54,136 nucleotides of DNA. Source: Planctomycetaceae bacterium. GTDB lineage: Bacteria; Planctomycetota; Planctomycetia; Pirellulales; UBA1268. Below are positions 20,608-28,605 of the stretch, one piece after another (the first letter of the stretch is position 1; every line of letters starts with the position of its first letter). A program made the translations under genes and the position numbers. The stretch spans positions 1-54,136 of the forward strand of contig JAJTED010000001.1 of the NCBI GenBank assembly GCA_021300535.1, in the 5' to 3' direction. The notes under the pieces are model-generated. The model searched no databases. It saw only the letters and a list, made by a program, of their open reading frames with translations, and had not been told where the DNA came from.

Positions 20608-21575
20608 ACATCGGCACGACGCAACACGGGCTCTCGTGGGCTCGTTCCTGGGGCCACCTTTGGGCGGCCGTGGCGGTTGTCTTGATCGGAGCCGTCGTCC
20701 GCGGCGAAGACGACCGCGCCGTCGACGACCTGCCCCCGGCAGCCCGGCAGATCCAAGAACAGCAGCGGGCCAACCGTGTCGCTCTCGGCGCGCAGTTCGA
20801 CCAGAACGTCTTTCAGCAGGCGGGTGGCGGATTCAGCGTGAACACAGGCCGCCGTCGGCCTTCGCCGACCGGAGGTGACGGCGATCAGGTGCCGGAAGCG
20901 GCGACGCTGACGGTCGCCCGCAAGCTGGGCAATGACCGGCTCGCCCAGATCGATTCCGTCTGCAATCTCACCGATGCCCAGCGTCGCAAGCTGCGGCTGG
21001 CGATGGAGTCGGACGTTCGTCGCCTATCCGAAGACATCGAGGCTGAACGCCGGAAGTATCAGGGCGTCGAGGTGAACTTCAGCGATCAGGCAGGGCAGCG
21101 GAAGTGGCAGCAGTTCCAGCAGGACGTGCAGCGGTGTCGCGAGCGGCTGCAGGGCCTGTTCGACGCCGATTCGCTGGTGATGAAGGTGCTGCCGACGACG
21201 CTCGACTCCGAGCAGTATGCGCGGTTCACTGCCGAGAACACCGCCCGCCGGTCCGGCCGCTGGCGGGGGCTCGTGGCGGTGGCGATGCTCAAGTTCGACG
21301 ACCTGCTCGGTCTCGACCAACGACAGTACGACGAAATCGAAAAAATGTTGCTGGAGCGGGAGCCGGCCCTGCGGATCGACGGGCCGGCCACTCCCCAGGA
21401 CTTCCATGGCCAGCAGTTGCTCGTGTCGCTGGTGCTGTCGGAGATCGACCCCCAGCGACTCCAGGGCATCGTGAGCGGGCCGCAGTGGCAGGCGCTCGCC
21501 CAGATCGCCAACCAGGGCAAGGCGATGCAGTCCTACATCGAGGCCCAGGGATTGTTGGAGAAGGTGCGCAAATGA
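20604..21575 (+). CDS. Secreted helical protein B' (paralogue of the gene at 16585)
   Basis: A 323-residue exported protein with a signal near residues 15-36 (HLWAAVAVVLIGAVVRGED). It shares the helical core of protein B: DSVCNLTDAQRRKLRLAMES, RRLSEDIEAERRKYQG, FQQDVQRCRERLQGLFDADS and GRWRGLVAVAMLKFDDLLGL. It starts in the stop of A' and its stop overlaps the next gene (ATGA at 21572-21575), so A', B' and the PDZ gene appear translationally coupled. Confidence 0.65.
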   Translation: MNIGTTQHGLSWARSWGHLWAAVAVVLIGAVVRGEDDRAVDDLPPAARQIQEQQRANRVALGAQFDQNVFQQAGGGFSVNTGRRRPSPTGGDGDQVPEAATLTVARKLGNDRLAQIDSVCNLTDAQRRKLRLAMESDVRRLSEDIEAERRKYQGVEVNFSDQAGQRKWQQFQQDVQRCRERLQGLFDADSLVMKVLPTTLDSEQYARFTAENTARRSGRWRGLVAVAMLKFDDLLGLDQRQYDEIEKMLLEREPALRIDGPATPQDFHGQQLLVSLVLSEIDPQRLQGIVSGPQWQALAQIANQGKAMQSYIEAQGLLEKVRK

Positions 21576-24208
21576 CAGATCAATACCGGTCGCGGCGGCA
21601 GCCGTCGATGGCCATGGGCTGGGAACGCGTCTGCGGCGGCATGGCGATCGTCATCTGCCTGGCCATGACGGCTGGGGCGCAGGCGCCACCCGAGCCGACG
21701 CGGCAGGCGGCGGTGCTCGATCTTTTGGACGACGGCTTCCTGACCGGGAAACTCGTGCCCGTGGCCGGGGAGCCGGGGCGGCCGCGGACGACGGTGCTGT
21801 GGCAGTCGCCACTGTTCGACGAACCGCTGGAGTTCGCAGTCGACGGGATCGAGCGGATCCGGTTCGCGACGGTCGGGGCCGGAGCGGCCGGGCCCGATGC
21901 CTGGCGGGCGGACCTGCGCGGTGGTGATTGCGTGGCAGGTGTGCTCGAAACCATCGACGCCGACCACATCGTCTTGGCCGGGAACGACTTCGGCGGGCCG
22001 CCGCTGCGGATCCGCCGCGGGGAGGTCGTGCGGCTGACCCGGAAGGATTCGGCCGTGAAGACGATCGTGCCGGGCGGTCTGGCCGGCTGGAACGCCGACG
22101 GCAAGATGTGGCAGGAGCAGGCCGGTCGGCTCGTGTGCGAGAAGCCGGGGAGTGTTGCCGATCGCGACGTGGGGGCGGCCGCGCGGTCCTGCTTCACGCT
22201 GGCCTTGTCGTGGGACGAGCGGCCCGATCTGGATCTGCTGTTCGCTTCCGAGCCACAGGAGATCGCCCGGCTCAAGGACGGCGGCGGCAAAAAGCCGGCC
22301 GTAGCGGACGAGTATCGCATCGAGGTGACGGCCGGCGACGTGCTCGTGGTGCGCGAGGGCGCGACGGCGAAGTTCGACCTGGCAGGGACATTGCCCGTCG
22401 GCCGCGGCGGCGTGAAACTCACGGTGTTTGTCGACCAGGAGCGCGGGCGGATGGCGGTGGTCATGCCGCAGGGGGAGGCCGGCGGAAAGCTCGTTTTTGA
22501 CGAGACGCTCGCACCGCGAAAGCCCGCCGTCCGATCGGGGTTTGGAATCCGGCTCCGCAGCGGCGACGTGCGGGTCGACGGGCTGCGGGTCAGCCCGTGG
22601 AAGGGCGACGCGCCACGCGAGTTCGGCGGCACGGACGGGCCGGGTGGTCCAGGGAAGATCGCAGCCTTCGACAAGGCGACGGGCATGTTCACCTTCGGTG
22701 GCCCGGAAGATCCGCGGCAGGTCGCCGCGACCGAGGTCGAAGACATCGAGTTTCCGACGGCCGATGCGGAACAGCCCGCTGCTCCGCCGGGCTCCGTGCT
22801 CGCCGGGTTCCATGGGGGCAGCCGCCTCACCGGCCGCATCCTGGAAGTGACCGGGAACTCACTGCGGCTGGAATGTCCTGCCTTGGTAGAGCCGCTGGAA
22901 TGTGGGTTCGAGCGGCTCGCCGTGCTCGATGCTGTCGGCAGTCGGCAGCCAGCCGCCCTGCCGGGTAGACCCGGGATACTCGACGCGACCCTGGGCCGCA
23001 TGCTGGGCTGCCTGGCCAACGCGGCCGGCGGCGCGGGGGGCATTGCCTGGCAGCCACGCGGCGCCGTCGGACCGGTGGCGATCCGGCCGACCGAGCCGTT
23101 ACGGGTGGGCTATCGCGGGCTTGCCGCGCTCGGCGGGGTCGGTATCGGCCTGAAACAAAAAGCCAATGCCTGGGTGGTGACTGAGCTGACCCCCGGCGGG
23201 CCGGCGGCCCGCGACGGACGGATCGCAGCGGGCTGGACGCTCGAGTCGCTCCGGCTGGATGCGACTGCGGAGCCGATCGCCGCGTCGGGGCTCAAGTCCG
23301 ACGACATTCGCGGCTTGCTCCGCGGCGTCACCGGCTCGGAGGTGTGGCTGCAGTTCGCCGACGTCGCGGGCGCGAAGCAACAGGTCGTGCTGGTGCGCGA
23401 TGCCGGTGGCCGGGGCGACCTCGCTGGAGCCGCCGAGCGGGATGTGTTGGAAAAGGTGCTGAAGCTCCACGAAGCCCGCCTGGCCCGGGCGGTTCAAGCC
23501 GCCAGCGGCCAGGCGACCGTCTACCTGAAGACCGGTGACTCGATCATCTGCACGGTGCTCTCCGCCGACGCGAAGGGGCTGCGGATCCGCACCGATCTGG
23601 TCCCCGACCTGTTCGTGCCTGCGATCGCACTGCGGGCCGTCGAGTTACTGCCGGGGGGCCCCGGCTCGATCTCCAAGGACAAGCTCGCCCGGCTCCTCAC
23701 CCTGCCGCGCATGCAGCAGGCCGACCCGCCAACGCACATGCTGCGGTTGCCCAATGGCGATTACCTGCGCGGCAAGCTCGTGTCGCTCGACGACCGGGAA
23801 CTGCGGATGAACGTGCTGGGAGTGGAGAAACAGTTTCCACGGGCGGACGTGGCGCGGCTGATCTGGCTCTCAGTCGAAGGCGATACGTCGGAGAGCGAGG
23901 CGCTGGCCGCCGTGACCGGTGGCGGAGAGGGGCGCGGCGGTGTTGCGGCCCGGGCGACGATGGCCGACGGGCGGCGGCTCACGCTCCTGGCGCAGCGGCT
24001 GGATGGCGGCCGGCTCGTCGGCGAAAGCGGCGTGCTGGGCACGATCGGCGTCGACTTGGCCGTCTGCGACAACCTGGTGCTGGGCCCGAAGCCGGCGGAA
24101 GCAGCGCCGGTCGAACTCCCCTACGGAAAATGGAAGCTCAAGCCGGCGCCCGTGCCGCGGGCGTTGGGCGGCGGTGGTTCCGGTGCCCGGCCCAAGCCCG
24201 CCGACTGA
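21572..24208 (+). CDS. Secreted PDZ-containing protein, last gene of the MoxR operon
   Basis: An 878-residue exported protein. A signal peptide lies at about residues 20-37. The N-terminal half is beta-rich and includes repeated segments of the form 'L.DGD.L.G.L..ID...I' (GGDCVAGVLETIDADHIVLAG; later GDSIICTVLSADAKGL and NGDYLRGKLVSLDDREL). A laminin-G/concanavalin-like region occupies about 165-345. A PDZ-like domain lies near 505-610 (GIGLKQKANAWVVTELTPGGPAARDG). It is the last gene before a 1.3-kb non-coding block. The modules suggest an envelope sensor or binding protein; no catalytic residues are seen. Confidence 0.7.
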   Translation: MTDQYRSRRQPSMAMGWERVCGGMAIVICLAMTAGAQAPPEPTRQAAVLDLLDDGFLTGKLVPVAGEPGRPRTTVLWQSPLFDEPLEFAVDGIERIRFATVGAGAAGPDAWRADLRGGDCVAGVLETIDADHIVLAGNDFGGPPLRIRRGEVVRLTRKDSAVKTIVPGGLAGWNADGKMWQEQAGRLVCEKPGSVADRDVGAAARSCFTLALSWDERPDLDLLFASEPQEIARLKDGGGKKPAVADEYRIEVTAGDVLVVREGATAKFDLAGTLPVGRGGVKLTVFVDQERGRMAVVMPQGEAGGKLVFDETLAPRKPAVRSGFGIRLRSGDVRVDGLRVSPWKGDAPREFGGTDGPGGPGKIAAFDKATGMFTFGGPEDPRQVAATEVEDIEFPTADAEQPAAPPGSVLAGFHGGSRLTGRILEVTGNSLRLECPALVEPLECGFERLAVLDAVGSRQPAALPGRPGILDATLGRMLGCLANAAGGAGGIAWQPRGAVGPVAIRPTEPLRVGYRGLAALGGVGIGLKQKANAWVVTELTPGGPAARDGRIAAGWTLESLRLDATAEPIAASGLKSDDIRGLLRGVTGSEVWLQFADVAGAKQQVVLVRDAGGRGDLAGAAERDVLEKVLKLHEARLARAVQAASGQATVYLKTGDSIICTVLSADAKGLRIRTDLVPDLFVPAIALRAVELLPGGPGSISKDKLARLLTLPRMQQADPPTHMLRLPNGDYLRGKLVSLDDRELRMNVLGVEKQFPRADVARLIWLSVEGDTSESEALAAVTGGGEGRGGVAARATMADGRRLTLLAQRLDGGRLVGESGVLGTIGVDLAVCDNLVLGPKPAEAAPVELPYGKWKLKPAPVPRALGGGGSGARPKPAD

Positions 24209-24210
24209 GC

Positions 24211-24290
24211 TGCTCCCACTCGTCCCTGCCGCACGACTTCACGGCATTCCCGGTTCGGACCCGCGCTGCATGGCAACCGGGAAAACCGCC
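24211..24290 (-). repeat. Inverted, diverged copy of the 178-bp repeat (family 1)
   Basis: Read on the minus strand this stretch aligns with the inner part of family 1: TTCCCGGTTGCCATGC, then GGGTCCGAACCGGG, then GTCGTGCGGCA. It lacks the two terminator-like hairpins that flank this core in the three tandem copies. It begins immediately after the PDZ gene stop. Confidence 0.55.
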
Positions 24291-24294
24291 GCCT

Positions 24295-24394
24295 GGAGCG
24301 GCAGTGGCTGTGTGTCGGCAAAACATCGCATCGTGCGATTTTTGCCTGGCGGGCCTCCGCCCGCTGGTGTCAACCCGGCCATCCTGGCCTGACC
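24295..24394 (+). repeat. Hairpin repeat family 2, copy 1
   Basis: A 100-base unit with three hairpins: ATCGCA-TCG-TGCGAT followed by a T-run, GCGGGC-CTCC-GCCCGC, and GGCCA-TCC-TGGCC. It is repeated almost exactly 123 bases downstream. The first hairpin plus TTTTT looks like an intrinsic terminator for the upstream operon. Confidence 0.8.
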
Positions 24395-24417
24395 TCGGGA
24401 GCAGTATGCGTCCTTTT

Positions 24418-24517
24418 GGAGCGGCAGTGGCTGTGTGTCGTCAAAACATCGCATCGTGCGATTTTTGCCTGGCGGGCCTCCGCCCGCTGGTGTCAACCCG
24501 GCCATCCTGGCCTGACC
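24418..24517 (+). repeat. Hairpin repeat family 2, copy 2
   Basis: A direct copy of the unit at 24295-24394, with one obvious substitution (GTCGTC for GTCGGC). It has the same three hairpins and T-run. The two copies are separated by 23 unrelated bases. Confidence 0.85.
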
Positions 24518-24520
24518 ACC

Positions 24521-24600
24521 GCAGTGATCTCTGTCCGTCGTGCCCAGTTGCCGGGAAGCCTGAAGCGTGAGCTGAGCGAATACGCGGCGGTTCGCCTGCG
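24521..24600 (+). repeat. Dispersed repeat family 3, copy 1
   Basis: The core at 24546-24586 (starting AGTTGCCGGGAAGCCTGAAG) matches 30575-30615 at 35 of 41 positions. Similarity extends weakly some 25 bases upstream on both copies. No coding function is apparent. Confidence 0.6.
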
Positions 24601-24680
24601 GCCATCCTCATTCCCTTGGCTTGCGCCTTCTGCTGTTGCGCGTTCTCCAGTCATGCGCTCGGCTTGACACGCGCGAACGG

Positions 24681-25200
24681 CACAAAAAGCCCCCGGCGGG
24701 AGCCGGGGGACTCCGGGTGGCATGCCTTCCCGTGTGCCATGCGATGTGGGTTTGAACCGGGCAATTGCGTGCGGTCATCCGGCATGGACTGCGGGGTGGT
24801 GTTCATACCCGGTGTCCCCGGGTTTCCACCCGGGGCTTCTTGGAACGCGTGTCGCTTCCACAAAAAGCCCCCGGCAGGAGCCGGGGGACTCCGGGTCGCA
24901 TGCCTTCCCGGGTGCCATGCGATGTGGGTTTGAACCGGGCAATTGCGTGCGGTCATCCGGCATGGACTGCGGGGTGGTGTTCATACCCGGTGTCCCCGGG
25001 TTTCCACCCGGGGCGTTCTTGGAACGCGTGTCGCTTCCACAAAAAGCCCCCGGCAGGAGCCGGGGGACTCCGGGTGGCATGCCTTCCCGTGTGCCATGCG
25101 ATGTGGGTTTGAACCGGGCAATTGCGTGCGGTCATCCGGCATGGACGGCGGGGTGGTGTTCATACCCGGTGTCCCCGGGTTTCCACCCGGGGCTTTTTGT
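24681..25200 (+). repeat. Three tandem copies of a 178-179 bp repeat (family 1)
   Basis: Copies begin at 24681, 24859 and 25038, each with CACAAAAAG. Each holds a GC hairpin (CCCCCGGC, loop GGGA or AGGA, GCCGGGGG) read as a terminator on the minus strand. A core follows with GCCATGCG and CGGCATGG at its ends, and then a second hairpin (CCCCGGGT-TTCC-ACCCGGGG; in copy 1 at 24816-24835) followed by CTTCTT or CTTTTTG on the plus strand. The copies are nearly identical to one another. They are not CRISPR: there are no variable spacers. Confidence 0.9.
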
Positions 25201-25448
25201 GTGGGCGCCAGGCCCGGAGGGCCGGGTTGATTCCAAGCGGGCGGCGGCCCGCCAAGCGAACCGCGGCACGATGCCGCGTATTCGCGTGGATCATGCTCCC
25301 GGGTTTCCACCCGGGGCTTCTTGTGTGGGTGCCAGGCCCGGAGGGCCGGGTTGATTCCAAGCGGGCGGCGGCCCGCCAAGCGAACCGCGGCACGATGCCG
25401 CGTGTTCGCGTGGATCATGCTCCCGGGTTTCCACCTGGGGCTTCTTGG
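25201..25448 (-). repeat. Two tandem 124-bp copies of family 2, inverted
   Basis: Units begin at 25201 and 25325. Read on the minus strand they align with the units at 24295 and 24418: CGCGGCATCGTGCCGCG opposite the ATCGCA-TCG-TGCGAT stem, GCGGGC-CGCC-GCCCGC, AATCAACCCGGCC opposite GTCAACCCGGCC, and GGCCC-TCC-GGGCC opposite GGCCA-TCC-TGGCC. The stems differ by paired changes that keep them base-paired. Each plus-strand unit ends with the CCCGGGTTTCCACCCGGGG hairpin also used in family 1; the second has one mismatch. Confidence 0.8.
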
Positions 25449-25732
25449 GCCGGTGACGGGACCGATCGCCTGTGTACGGATGGTCAAAACATGATTCGCT
25501 GCTGGATCCCTGCAGCGGCGCCGCTCTATTGAGCTCCTCCGCGCAACACCAAAACTCGCGCCTCGGGCGTGCGTCGTGCACGGTGTGTTTTATCCCGTGG
25601 GTGCAAGACCCACACCCGGAGATGGTTGTTCGCCGGGAAGCAGTCGAAGTCGATACGGAGGTGACGAACTGTCGAGCGCCTTCGCTGTCAACGGGCCGGC
25701 GGTATGTTGCGCCGGCACCAGCCAGGTCGAAG

Positions 25733-26053
25733 GTTCGTGCGGTCTGTGAAAAGATCAGCGAGCCGACGAGTTCCCGGACGACGTGGCGTGATCCGTCGCA
25801 GGTGGTGGTGCGCATCAACCGGGTCTTGACCGAGTGGGCGAACTACAACCGGATGGGGTACGTCACGGGAGCCTGGAAGGTCGTGCAGGGGCACACCTGC
25901 CGCAGGCTCCGCCGGTGGATGTGTCGGAAGCACCGTGGGGACCGGAGGTACCAGAACCTTCCGGACCTGAGTCTGTACGAAAACTACGGCCTTGTGAAAC
26001 GCACGGAACGCATTCAACGCAAACAGCTGCGGGCGCAGGCACGGTCAATCTGA
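25733..26053 (+). pseudogene. C-terminal fragment of group II intron reverse transcriptase/maturase
   Basis: About 106 codons matching the thumb/X (maturase) region and tail of group II intron proteins: VCEKISEPTSSRTTWRD, the hallmark RINRVLTEWANYN, RRLRRWMCRKHRG, and LYENYGLVKR at the end. The reverse transcriptase domain with the YADD box is absent, because the sequence upstream in frame is intron RNA-like. The open frame continues upstream to 25472 but that part has no protein similarity I recognise. It is a broken gene, left by internal deletion. Confidence 0.75.
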
Positions 26054-26057
26054 TCGG

Positions 26058-26092
26058 AGAGCCGGATGCGGGAGATCTGCACGTCCGGTTCG
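26058..26092 (+). ncRNA. Group II intron domain V hairpin
   Basis: A 35-base hairpin with the domain V layout. The lower stem GAGCCGGA pairs with TCCGGTTC and includes the AGC triad at its base, a two-base CG bulge lies on the 3' side, and the upper stem carries a GAGA-containing loop. It lies 5 bases after the stop of the maturase fragment, as expected for group II introns. Its sequence still looks intact. Confidence 0.75.
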
Positions 26093-26250
26093 ATGAGCGG
26101 GGAGTGGAAACGGAGCATGGCGGGGCTCGTGAGGCACCGGCAACCGAAAGGGCCGGAAACAGATCGGCCCCGCCTAAACCACCGTGCCACTCCCCGACTC
26201 TCCTTCCAGGGCAGATTGCCCGGGGGACGCTCGTCCTCTGCCACAGCCTG

Positions 26251-28413
26251 CTAGCCGGCCGTCGGCGTGGGTGCGGGCAGCAGTTCCGGAGCCCCCGATG
26301 GCACGGGCCGGCGCGGGGCCGATGCCGGCTCCTCTTCGCGCGTGGCCGGGTCGCGGGCCGGCAACTGCGCGGCCCGGGCGTCGGCGCCGATCGACTCGAA
26401 GTTCTGCGTGATGGGGCCGCGGCTGAAAACACCGGGCCGCGAGTGGCCGTAGTCGAGATACAGGCTGGCGTCCCGCTGCCGGGCACGGCGGTGAGCGTCG
26501 AAGTAGGCCTTACCCGGCCAGGGGCCTTCGGCCAGGAACACGCCGTTGTATTCCAGCAGCGATCCCTTGCGGAAATGCAGCTGCGAGATCGAGCGGTTGT
26601 AGTCGACGAGCGCGCGGTAGTAGGCGCTCTCCGCCTCGGCCCGGCGCCGCTGGGCGTCGAGCAGCTGGTCGAGCGTCACCTGGCCGGCATCGTAGGCTGC
26701 CTGGACCGCGTCGACCTGCCGCTCGGCGGCCACGCGGCGGTTGAAGTTGGTCTGGGCGAGGGCGAAGTTCGTGTCGACGTTGCGGACCGCATCGACCAGC
26801 GCGTGCGAGGCCTCGAGTTCCTCGTCCTGGAGTCGGGCCCGCTCCCGGGCGAGCTGGAGCTGGTGGTGGCGGACCGTGGCCAGCTCGCGGCGGAAGCCGA
26901 GTGGCATGAGGAACTGGGCACCCGCCTGCCACTCCTGGAACTGGCCGCTGAACAGCGTCGAGTAGGCATCGGTGCCGACGAGTGGGTCGTCGCCGTCGGC
27001 GCCGTAGGGCTGATAGTTTTGGTTGATCAGATCCTGGCCCATGCCGAGGAACCGCCAGCGGCCTACGAGGTCGAGCCGGGGTAGGATCAGGTTCTTGGCG
27101 GCCGTGAGCTCGAGCTCCCGCTGCTTGATCACCCACTTCTGCTTGCGGAGCTCGGCCGACCGGGAGAGGGCTTCCACGAGCGACTGCTGCCAGTCGAACG
27201 CGATGCGGGCGGTCGTCGGCTCGTCGGCCGGGCGAATGAGCCGACCGTCGCTGGCGGAGATGCCCATCATGTAGCGGAGCCGGCTTTCGCTCCGGTAGAC
27301 GTCGGTGAGCGCCTGTTCGACCTCGCTGCGGAAGAAGAAATATTGCTCCCGGGCCTGGGCCTCCTTGTCACGCTCGCCGCCCCGCGAGCCCTCGACCATC
27401 AGGGCGTGGACCTTCCGCCAGGCCTCGAGCGAACTGTCGCGGCCCGCCTTGCGGGCCTCCAGGTTCCGGTAGGCGAAGTACAGCTCCCAGTATGACTGTT
27501 CCGTGTCGCTGACCAGGTTGCGGACGCCGGCCTCGAAGTCGGCCAGCGAGATGTCGGCGTTGATCCGGGCCAGCAGCACGCCGCGGAACAGCGGTCGGCC
27601 GTAGATGTTCTCGAACGAGTCGGGGCCGGCGATGCGGTTGTAGGTGACGCCGGCGCCCTGGAGCAGCGGCTGGTTGAACGTGAAGTCGTAGTTCGTGGTG
27701 AACGTGGAGGGGACGAGCACCTTGAAGTTCGGGTCGCCGATGGGCAGCCCGTTGTTCTGGCGGGTGGGGTTGTTGTTGTTGTCGTAGATCGTGGAATTCG
27801 CGAATCCCCAGGTGGCACCGGTGGCGGTCCGCTTCGTGATGCCGGTGGTCAAATTGCCCTGGTCACCGAGGAACTGCTGCTGGAACAGCGCCGTGAATTG
27901 GCCGCCGACGTTCTGCGGCCGGTTCTGCCGCTCCCACGTGAGCGAGCTGGAAAGCTGGGCGTCGAACAGGGCCAGGGCGCTCTCGACGCCGCGGAACGGG
28001 TCGGTTTCGGTGATCGCCGGGTCGTAGGCCGTCGGCGTCTGCTGCGGCGCGGTGAGCAGCGAGACGGGCGGTTCGCCGGTCTGCGGCCGCGGGCCGCCGA
28101 AACTGCCGAACCGGCCGCCGAGGTTCCGCAGCACCTTGCCGTTCTCCAGGGCGGTGCGGATCGCCTCTTCGAGCGAGACCTCCCAGATCGAGTCGAACTT
28201 CGCGTTCGAGAGCGTGACGGGCTCGATGGCCCCGGCCGCCTCGGCGAGCGGTTCCTGGCAGGTGTCCGGGTACTCGATCTTCTGGATCGCCCCCACGTAG
28301 TGCGAAAGGTCGCCATCCTCGAAGAAGTAAAACGGCTGCCGCGGTGCGCAGCCCCCGGACAGGAGCGAAACGCTCGTCAGCATGACCCAGGCAGTGCGGG
28401 CGAGTCGGGACAC
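26251..28413 (-). CDS. TolC-type outer-membrane efflux lipoprotein
   Basis: A 720-residue protein. GTG 28413 gives a lipoprotein signal (SRLARTAWVMLTSVSLLSGGC, lipidation Cys near residue 22). The body has the two long helical-hairpin repeats of outer-membrane efflux proteins, with periodic residues such as LALFDAQLSSSLTWERQN, SYWELYFAYRNLEARK and AAYDAGQVTLDQLLDAQRR near the second repeat. TolC-like proteins form trimeric outer-membrane channels for efflux pumps or secretion. No inner-membrane pump or adaptor gene is next to it. The C-terminal 80 residues are Pro/Ala/Arg-rich and not part of the barrel. An upstream start at 28569 would give a poor N-terminus and was not used. Confidence 0.85.
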   Translation of the reverse strand: MSRLARTAWVMLTSVSLLSGGCAPRQPFYFFEDGDLSHYVGAIQKIEYPDTCQEPLAEAAGAIEPVTLSNAKFDSIWEVSLEEAIRTALENGKVLRNLGGRFGSFGGPRPQTGEPPVSLLTAPQQTPTAYDPAITETDPFRGVESALALFDAQLSSSLTWERQNRPQNVGGQFTALFQQQFLGDQGNLTTGITKRTATGATWGFANSTIYDNNNNPTRQNNGLPIGDPNFKVLVPSTFTTNYDFTFNQPLLQGAGVTYNRIAGPDSFENIYGRPLFRGVLLARINADISLADFEAGVRNLVSDTEQSYWELYFAYRNLEARKAGRDSSLEAWRKVHALMVEGSRGGERDKEAQAREQYFFFRSEVEQALTDVYRSESRLRYMMGISASDGRLIRPADEPTTARIAFDWQQSLVEALSRSAELRKQKWVIKQRELELTAAKNLILPRLDLVGRWRFLGMGQDLINQNYQPYGADGDDPLVGTDAYSTLFSGQFQEWQAGAQFLMPLGFRRELATVRHHQLQLARERARLQDEELEASHALVDAVRNVDTNFALAQTNFNRRVAAERQVDAVQAAYDAGQVTLDQLLDAQRRRAEAESAYYRALVDYNRSISQLHFRKGSLLEYNGVFLAEGPWPGKAYFDAHRRARQRDASLYLDYGHSRPGVFSRGPITQNFESIGADARAAQLPARDPATREEEPASAPRRPVPSGAPELLPAPTPTAG

Positions 28414-28605
28414 GGGGGGCTCGATCCGGGGTGTCGTGCTTCGCGGGATCGCGAAGGCCGCCGCTGCGCCTTGGGGAACCGACCGCTGGTCCGCGGCCCG
28501 TTCCCGGCACGGCGCCCCCCGACTCCGTGCCCGCACCGCATGCACCAAGGCGCAGCGGCAGCACTGCAAGTATCGGCCCTCCCGCCCGCAAACTTGGAGG
28601 AATCG

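Larger units (their letters stand above)
24209..25560. other. Gene-free block of hairpin-rich repeats
   Basis: About 1.35 kb between the PDZ gene and the group II intron remnant holds no convincing gene. It is composed of three repeat families in both orientations, described separately: a 178-base family (three tandem copies plus one inverted diverged copy), a family of about 100-124 bases (two copies on each strand) and one copy of a shorter dispersed repeat. Nearly every unit is built of perfect stems of 5-8 bases closed by loops of 3-4 bases. Open frames here only translate the repeats (Pro-Gly-Phe-like strings) and are not real. Confidence 0.8.
25560..26175 (+). mobile_element. Group II intron remnant
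   Basis: A degenerate retroelement. Near its 5' side is structured sequence (the stem GTGGGT-GCAAG-ACCCAC at about 25598, then CGGGAAGCAGTCGAAG). In the middle is the last third of an intron-encoded reverse transcriptase. The 3' side carries a domain V hairpin and a following stem with GGGCCGGAAACAG and CCCCGCC that resembles domain VI and the 3' end of bacterial group II introns. The catalytic part of the protein and much of the intron RNA are missing. The 5' and 3' limits are approximate, and the element cannot be autonomous. Confidence 0.7.

Noticed and set aside
24731-24790. A possible tRNA, because of the GGGTTTGAACCGGG element that resembles a T-arm.
   Set aside because: The element is an internal part of the repeat family; no acceptor stem or anticodon arm can be drawn around it.
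24681-25448. A possible CRISPR array.
   Set aside because: The periodic units are 124-179 bp, with no short repeats alternating with unique spacers, and no cas genes are present.
24416-25532. Several short open frames in the repeat block with Pro-Gly-Phe-Pro-Pro-Gly strings.
   Set aside because: They are translations of the hairpin repeats, occur in all frames, and have no ribosome binding sites or conserved protein features.
25472-26053. A complete protein of 193 residues.
   Set aside because: Only the part from about 25733 matches a protein family (group II maturase). The first third lies in intron RNA-like sequence.
28414-28569. An N-terminal extension of the TolC-type protein from ATG 28569.
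   Set aside because: It would place the lipoprotein signal peptide inside the protein; GTG 28413 gives a proper export signal.
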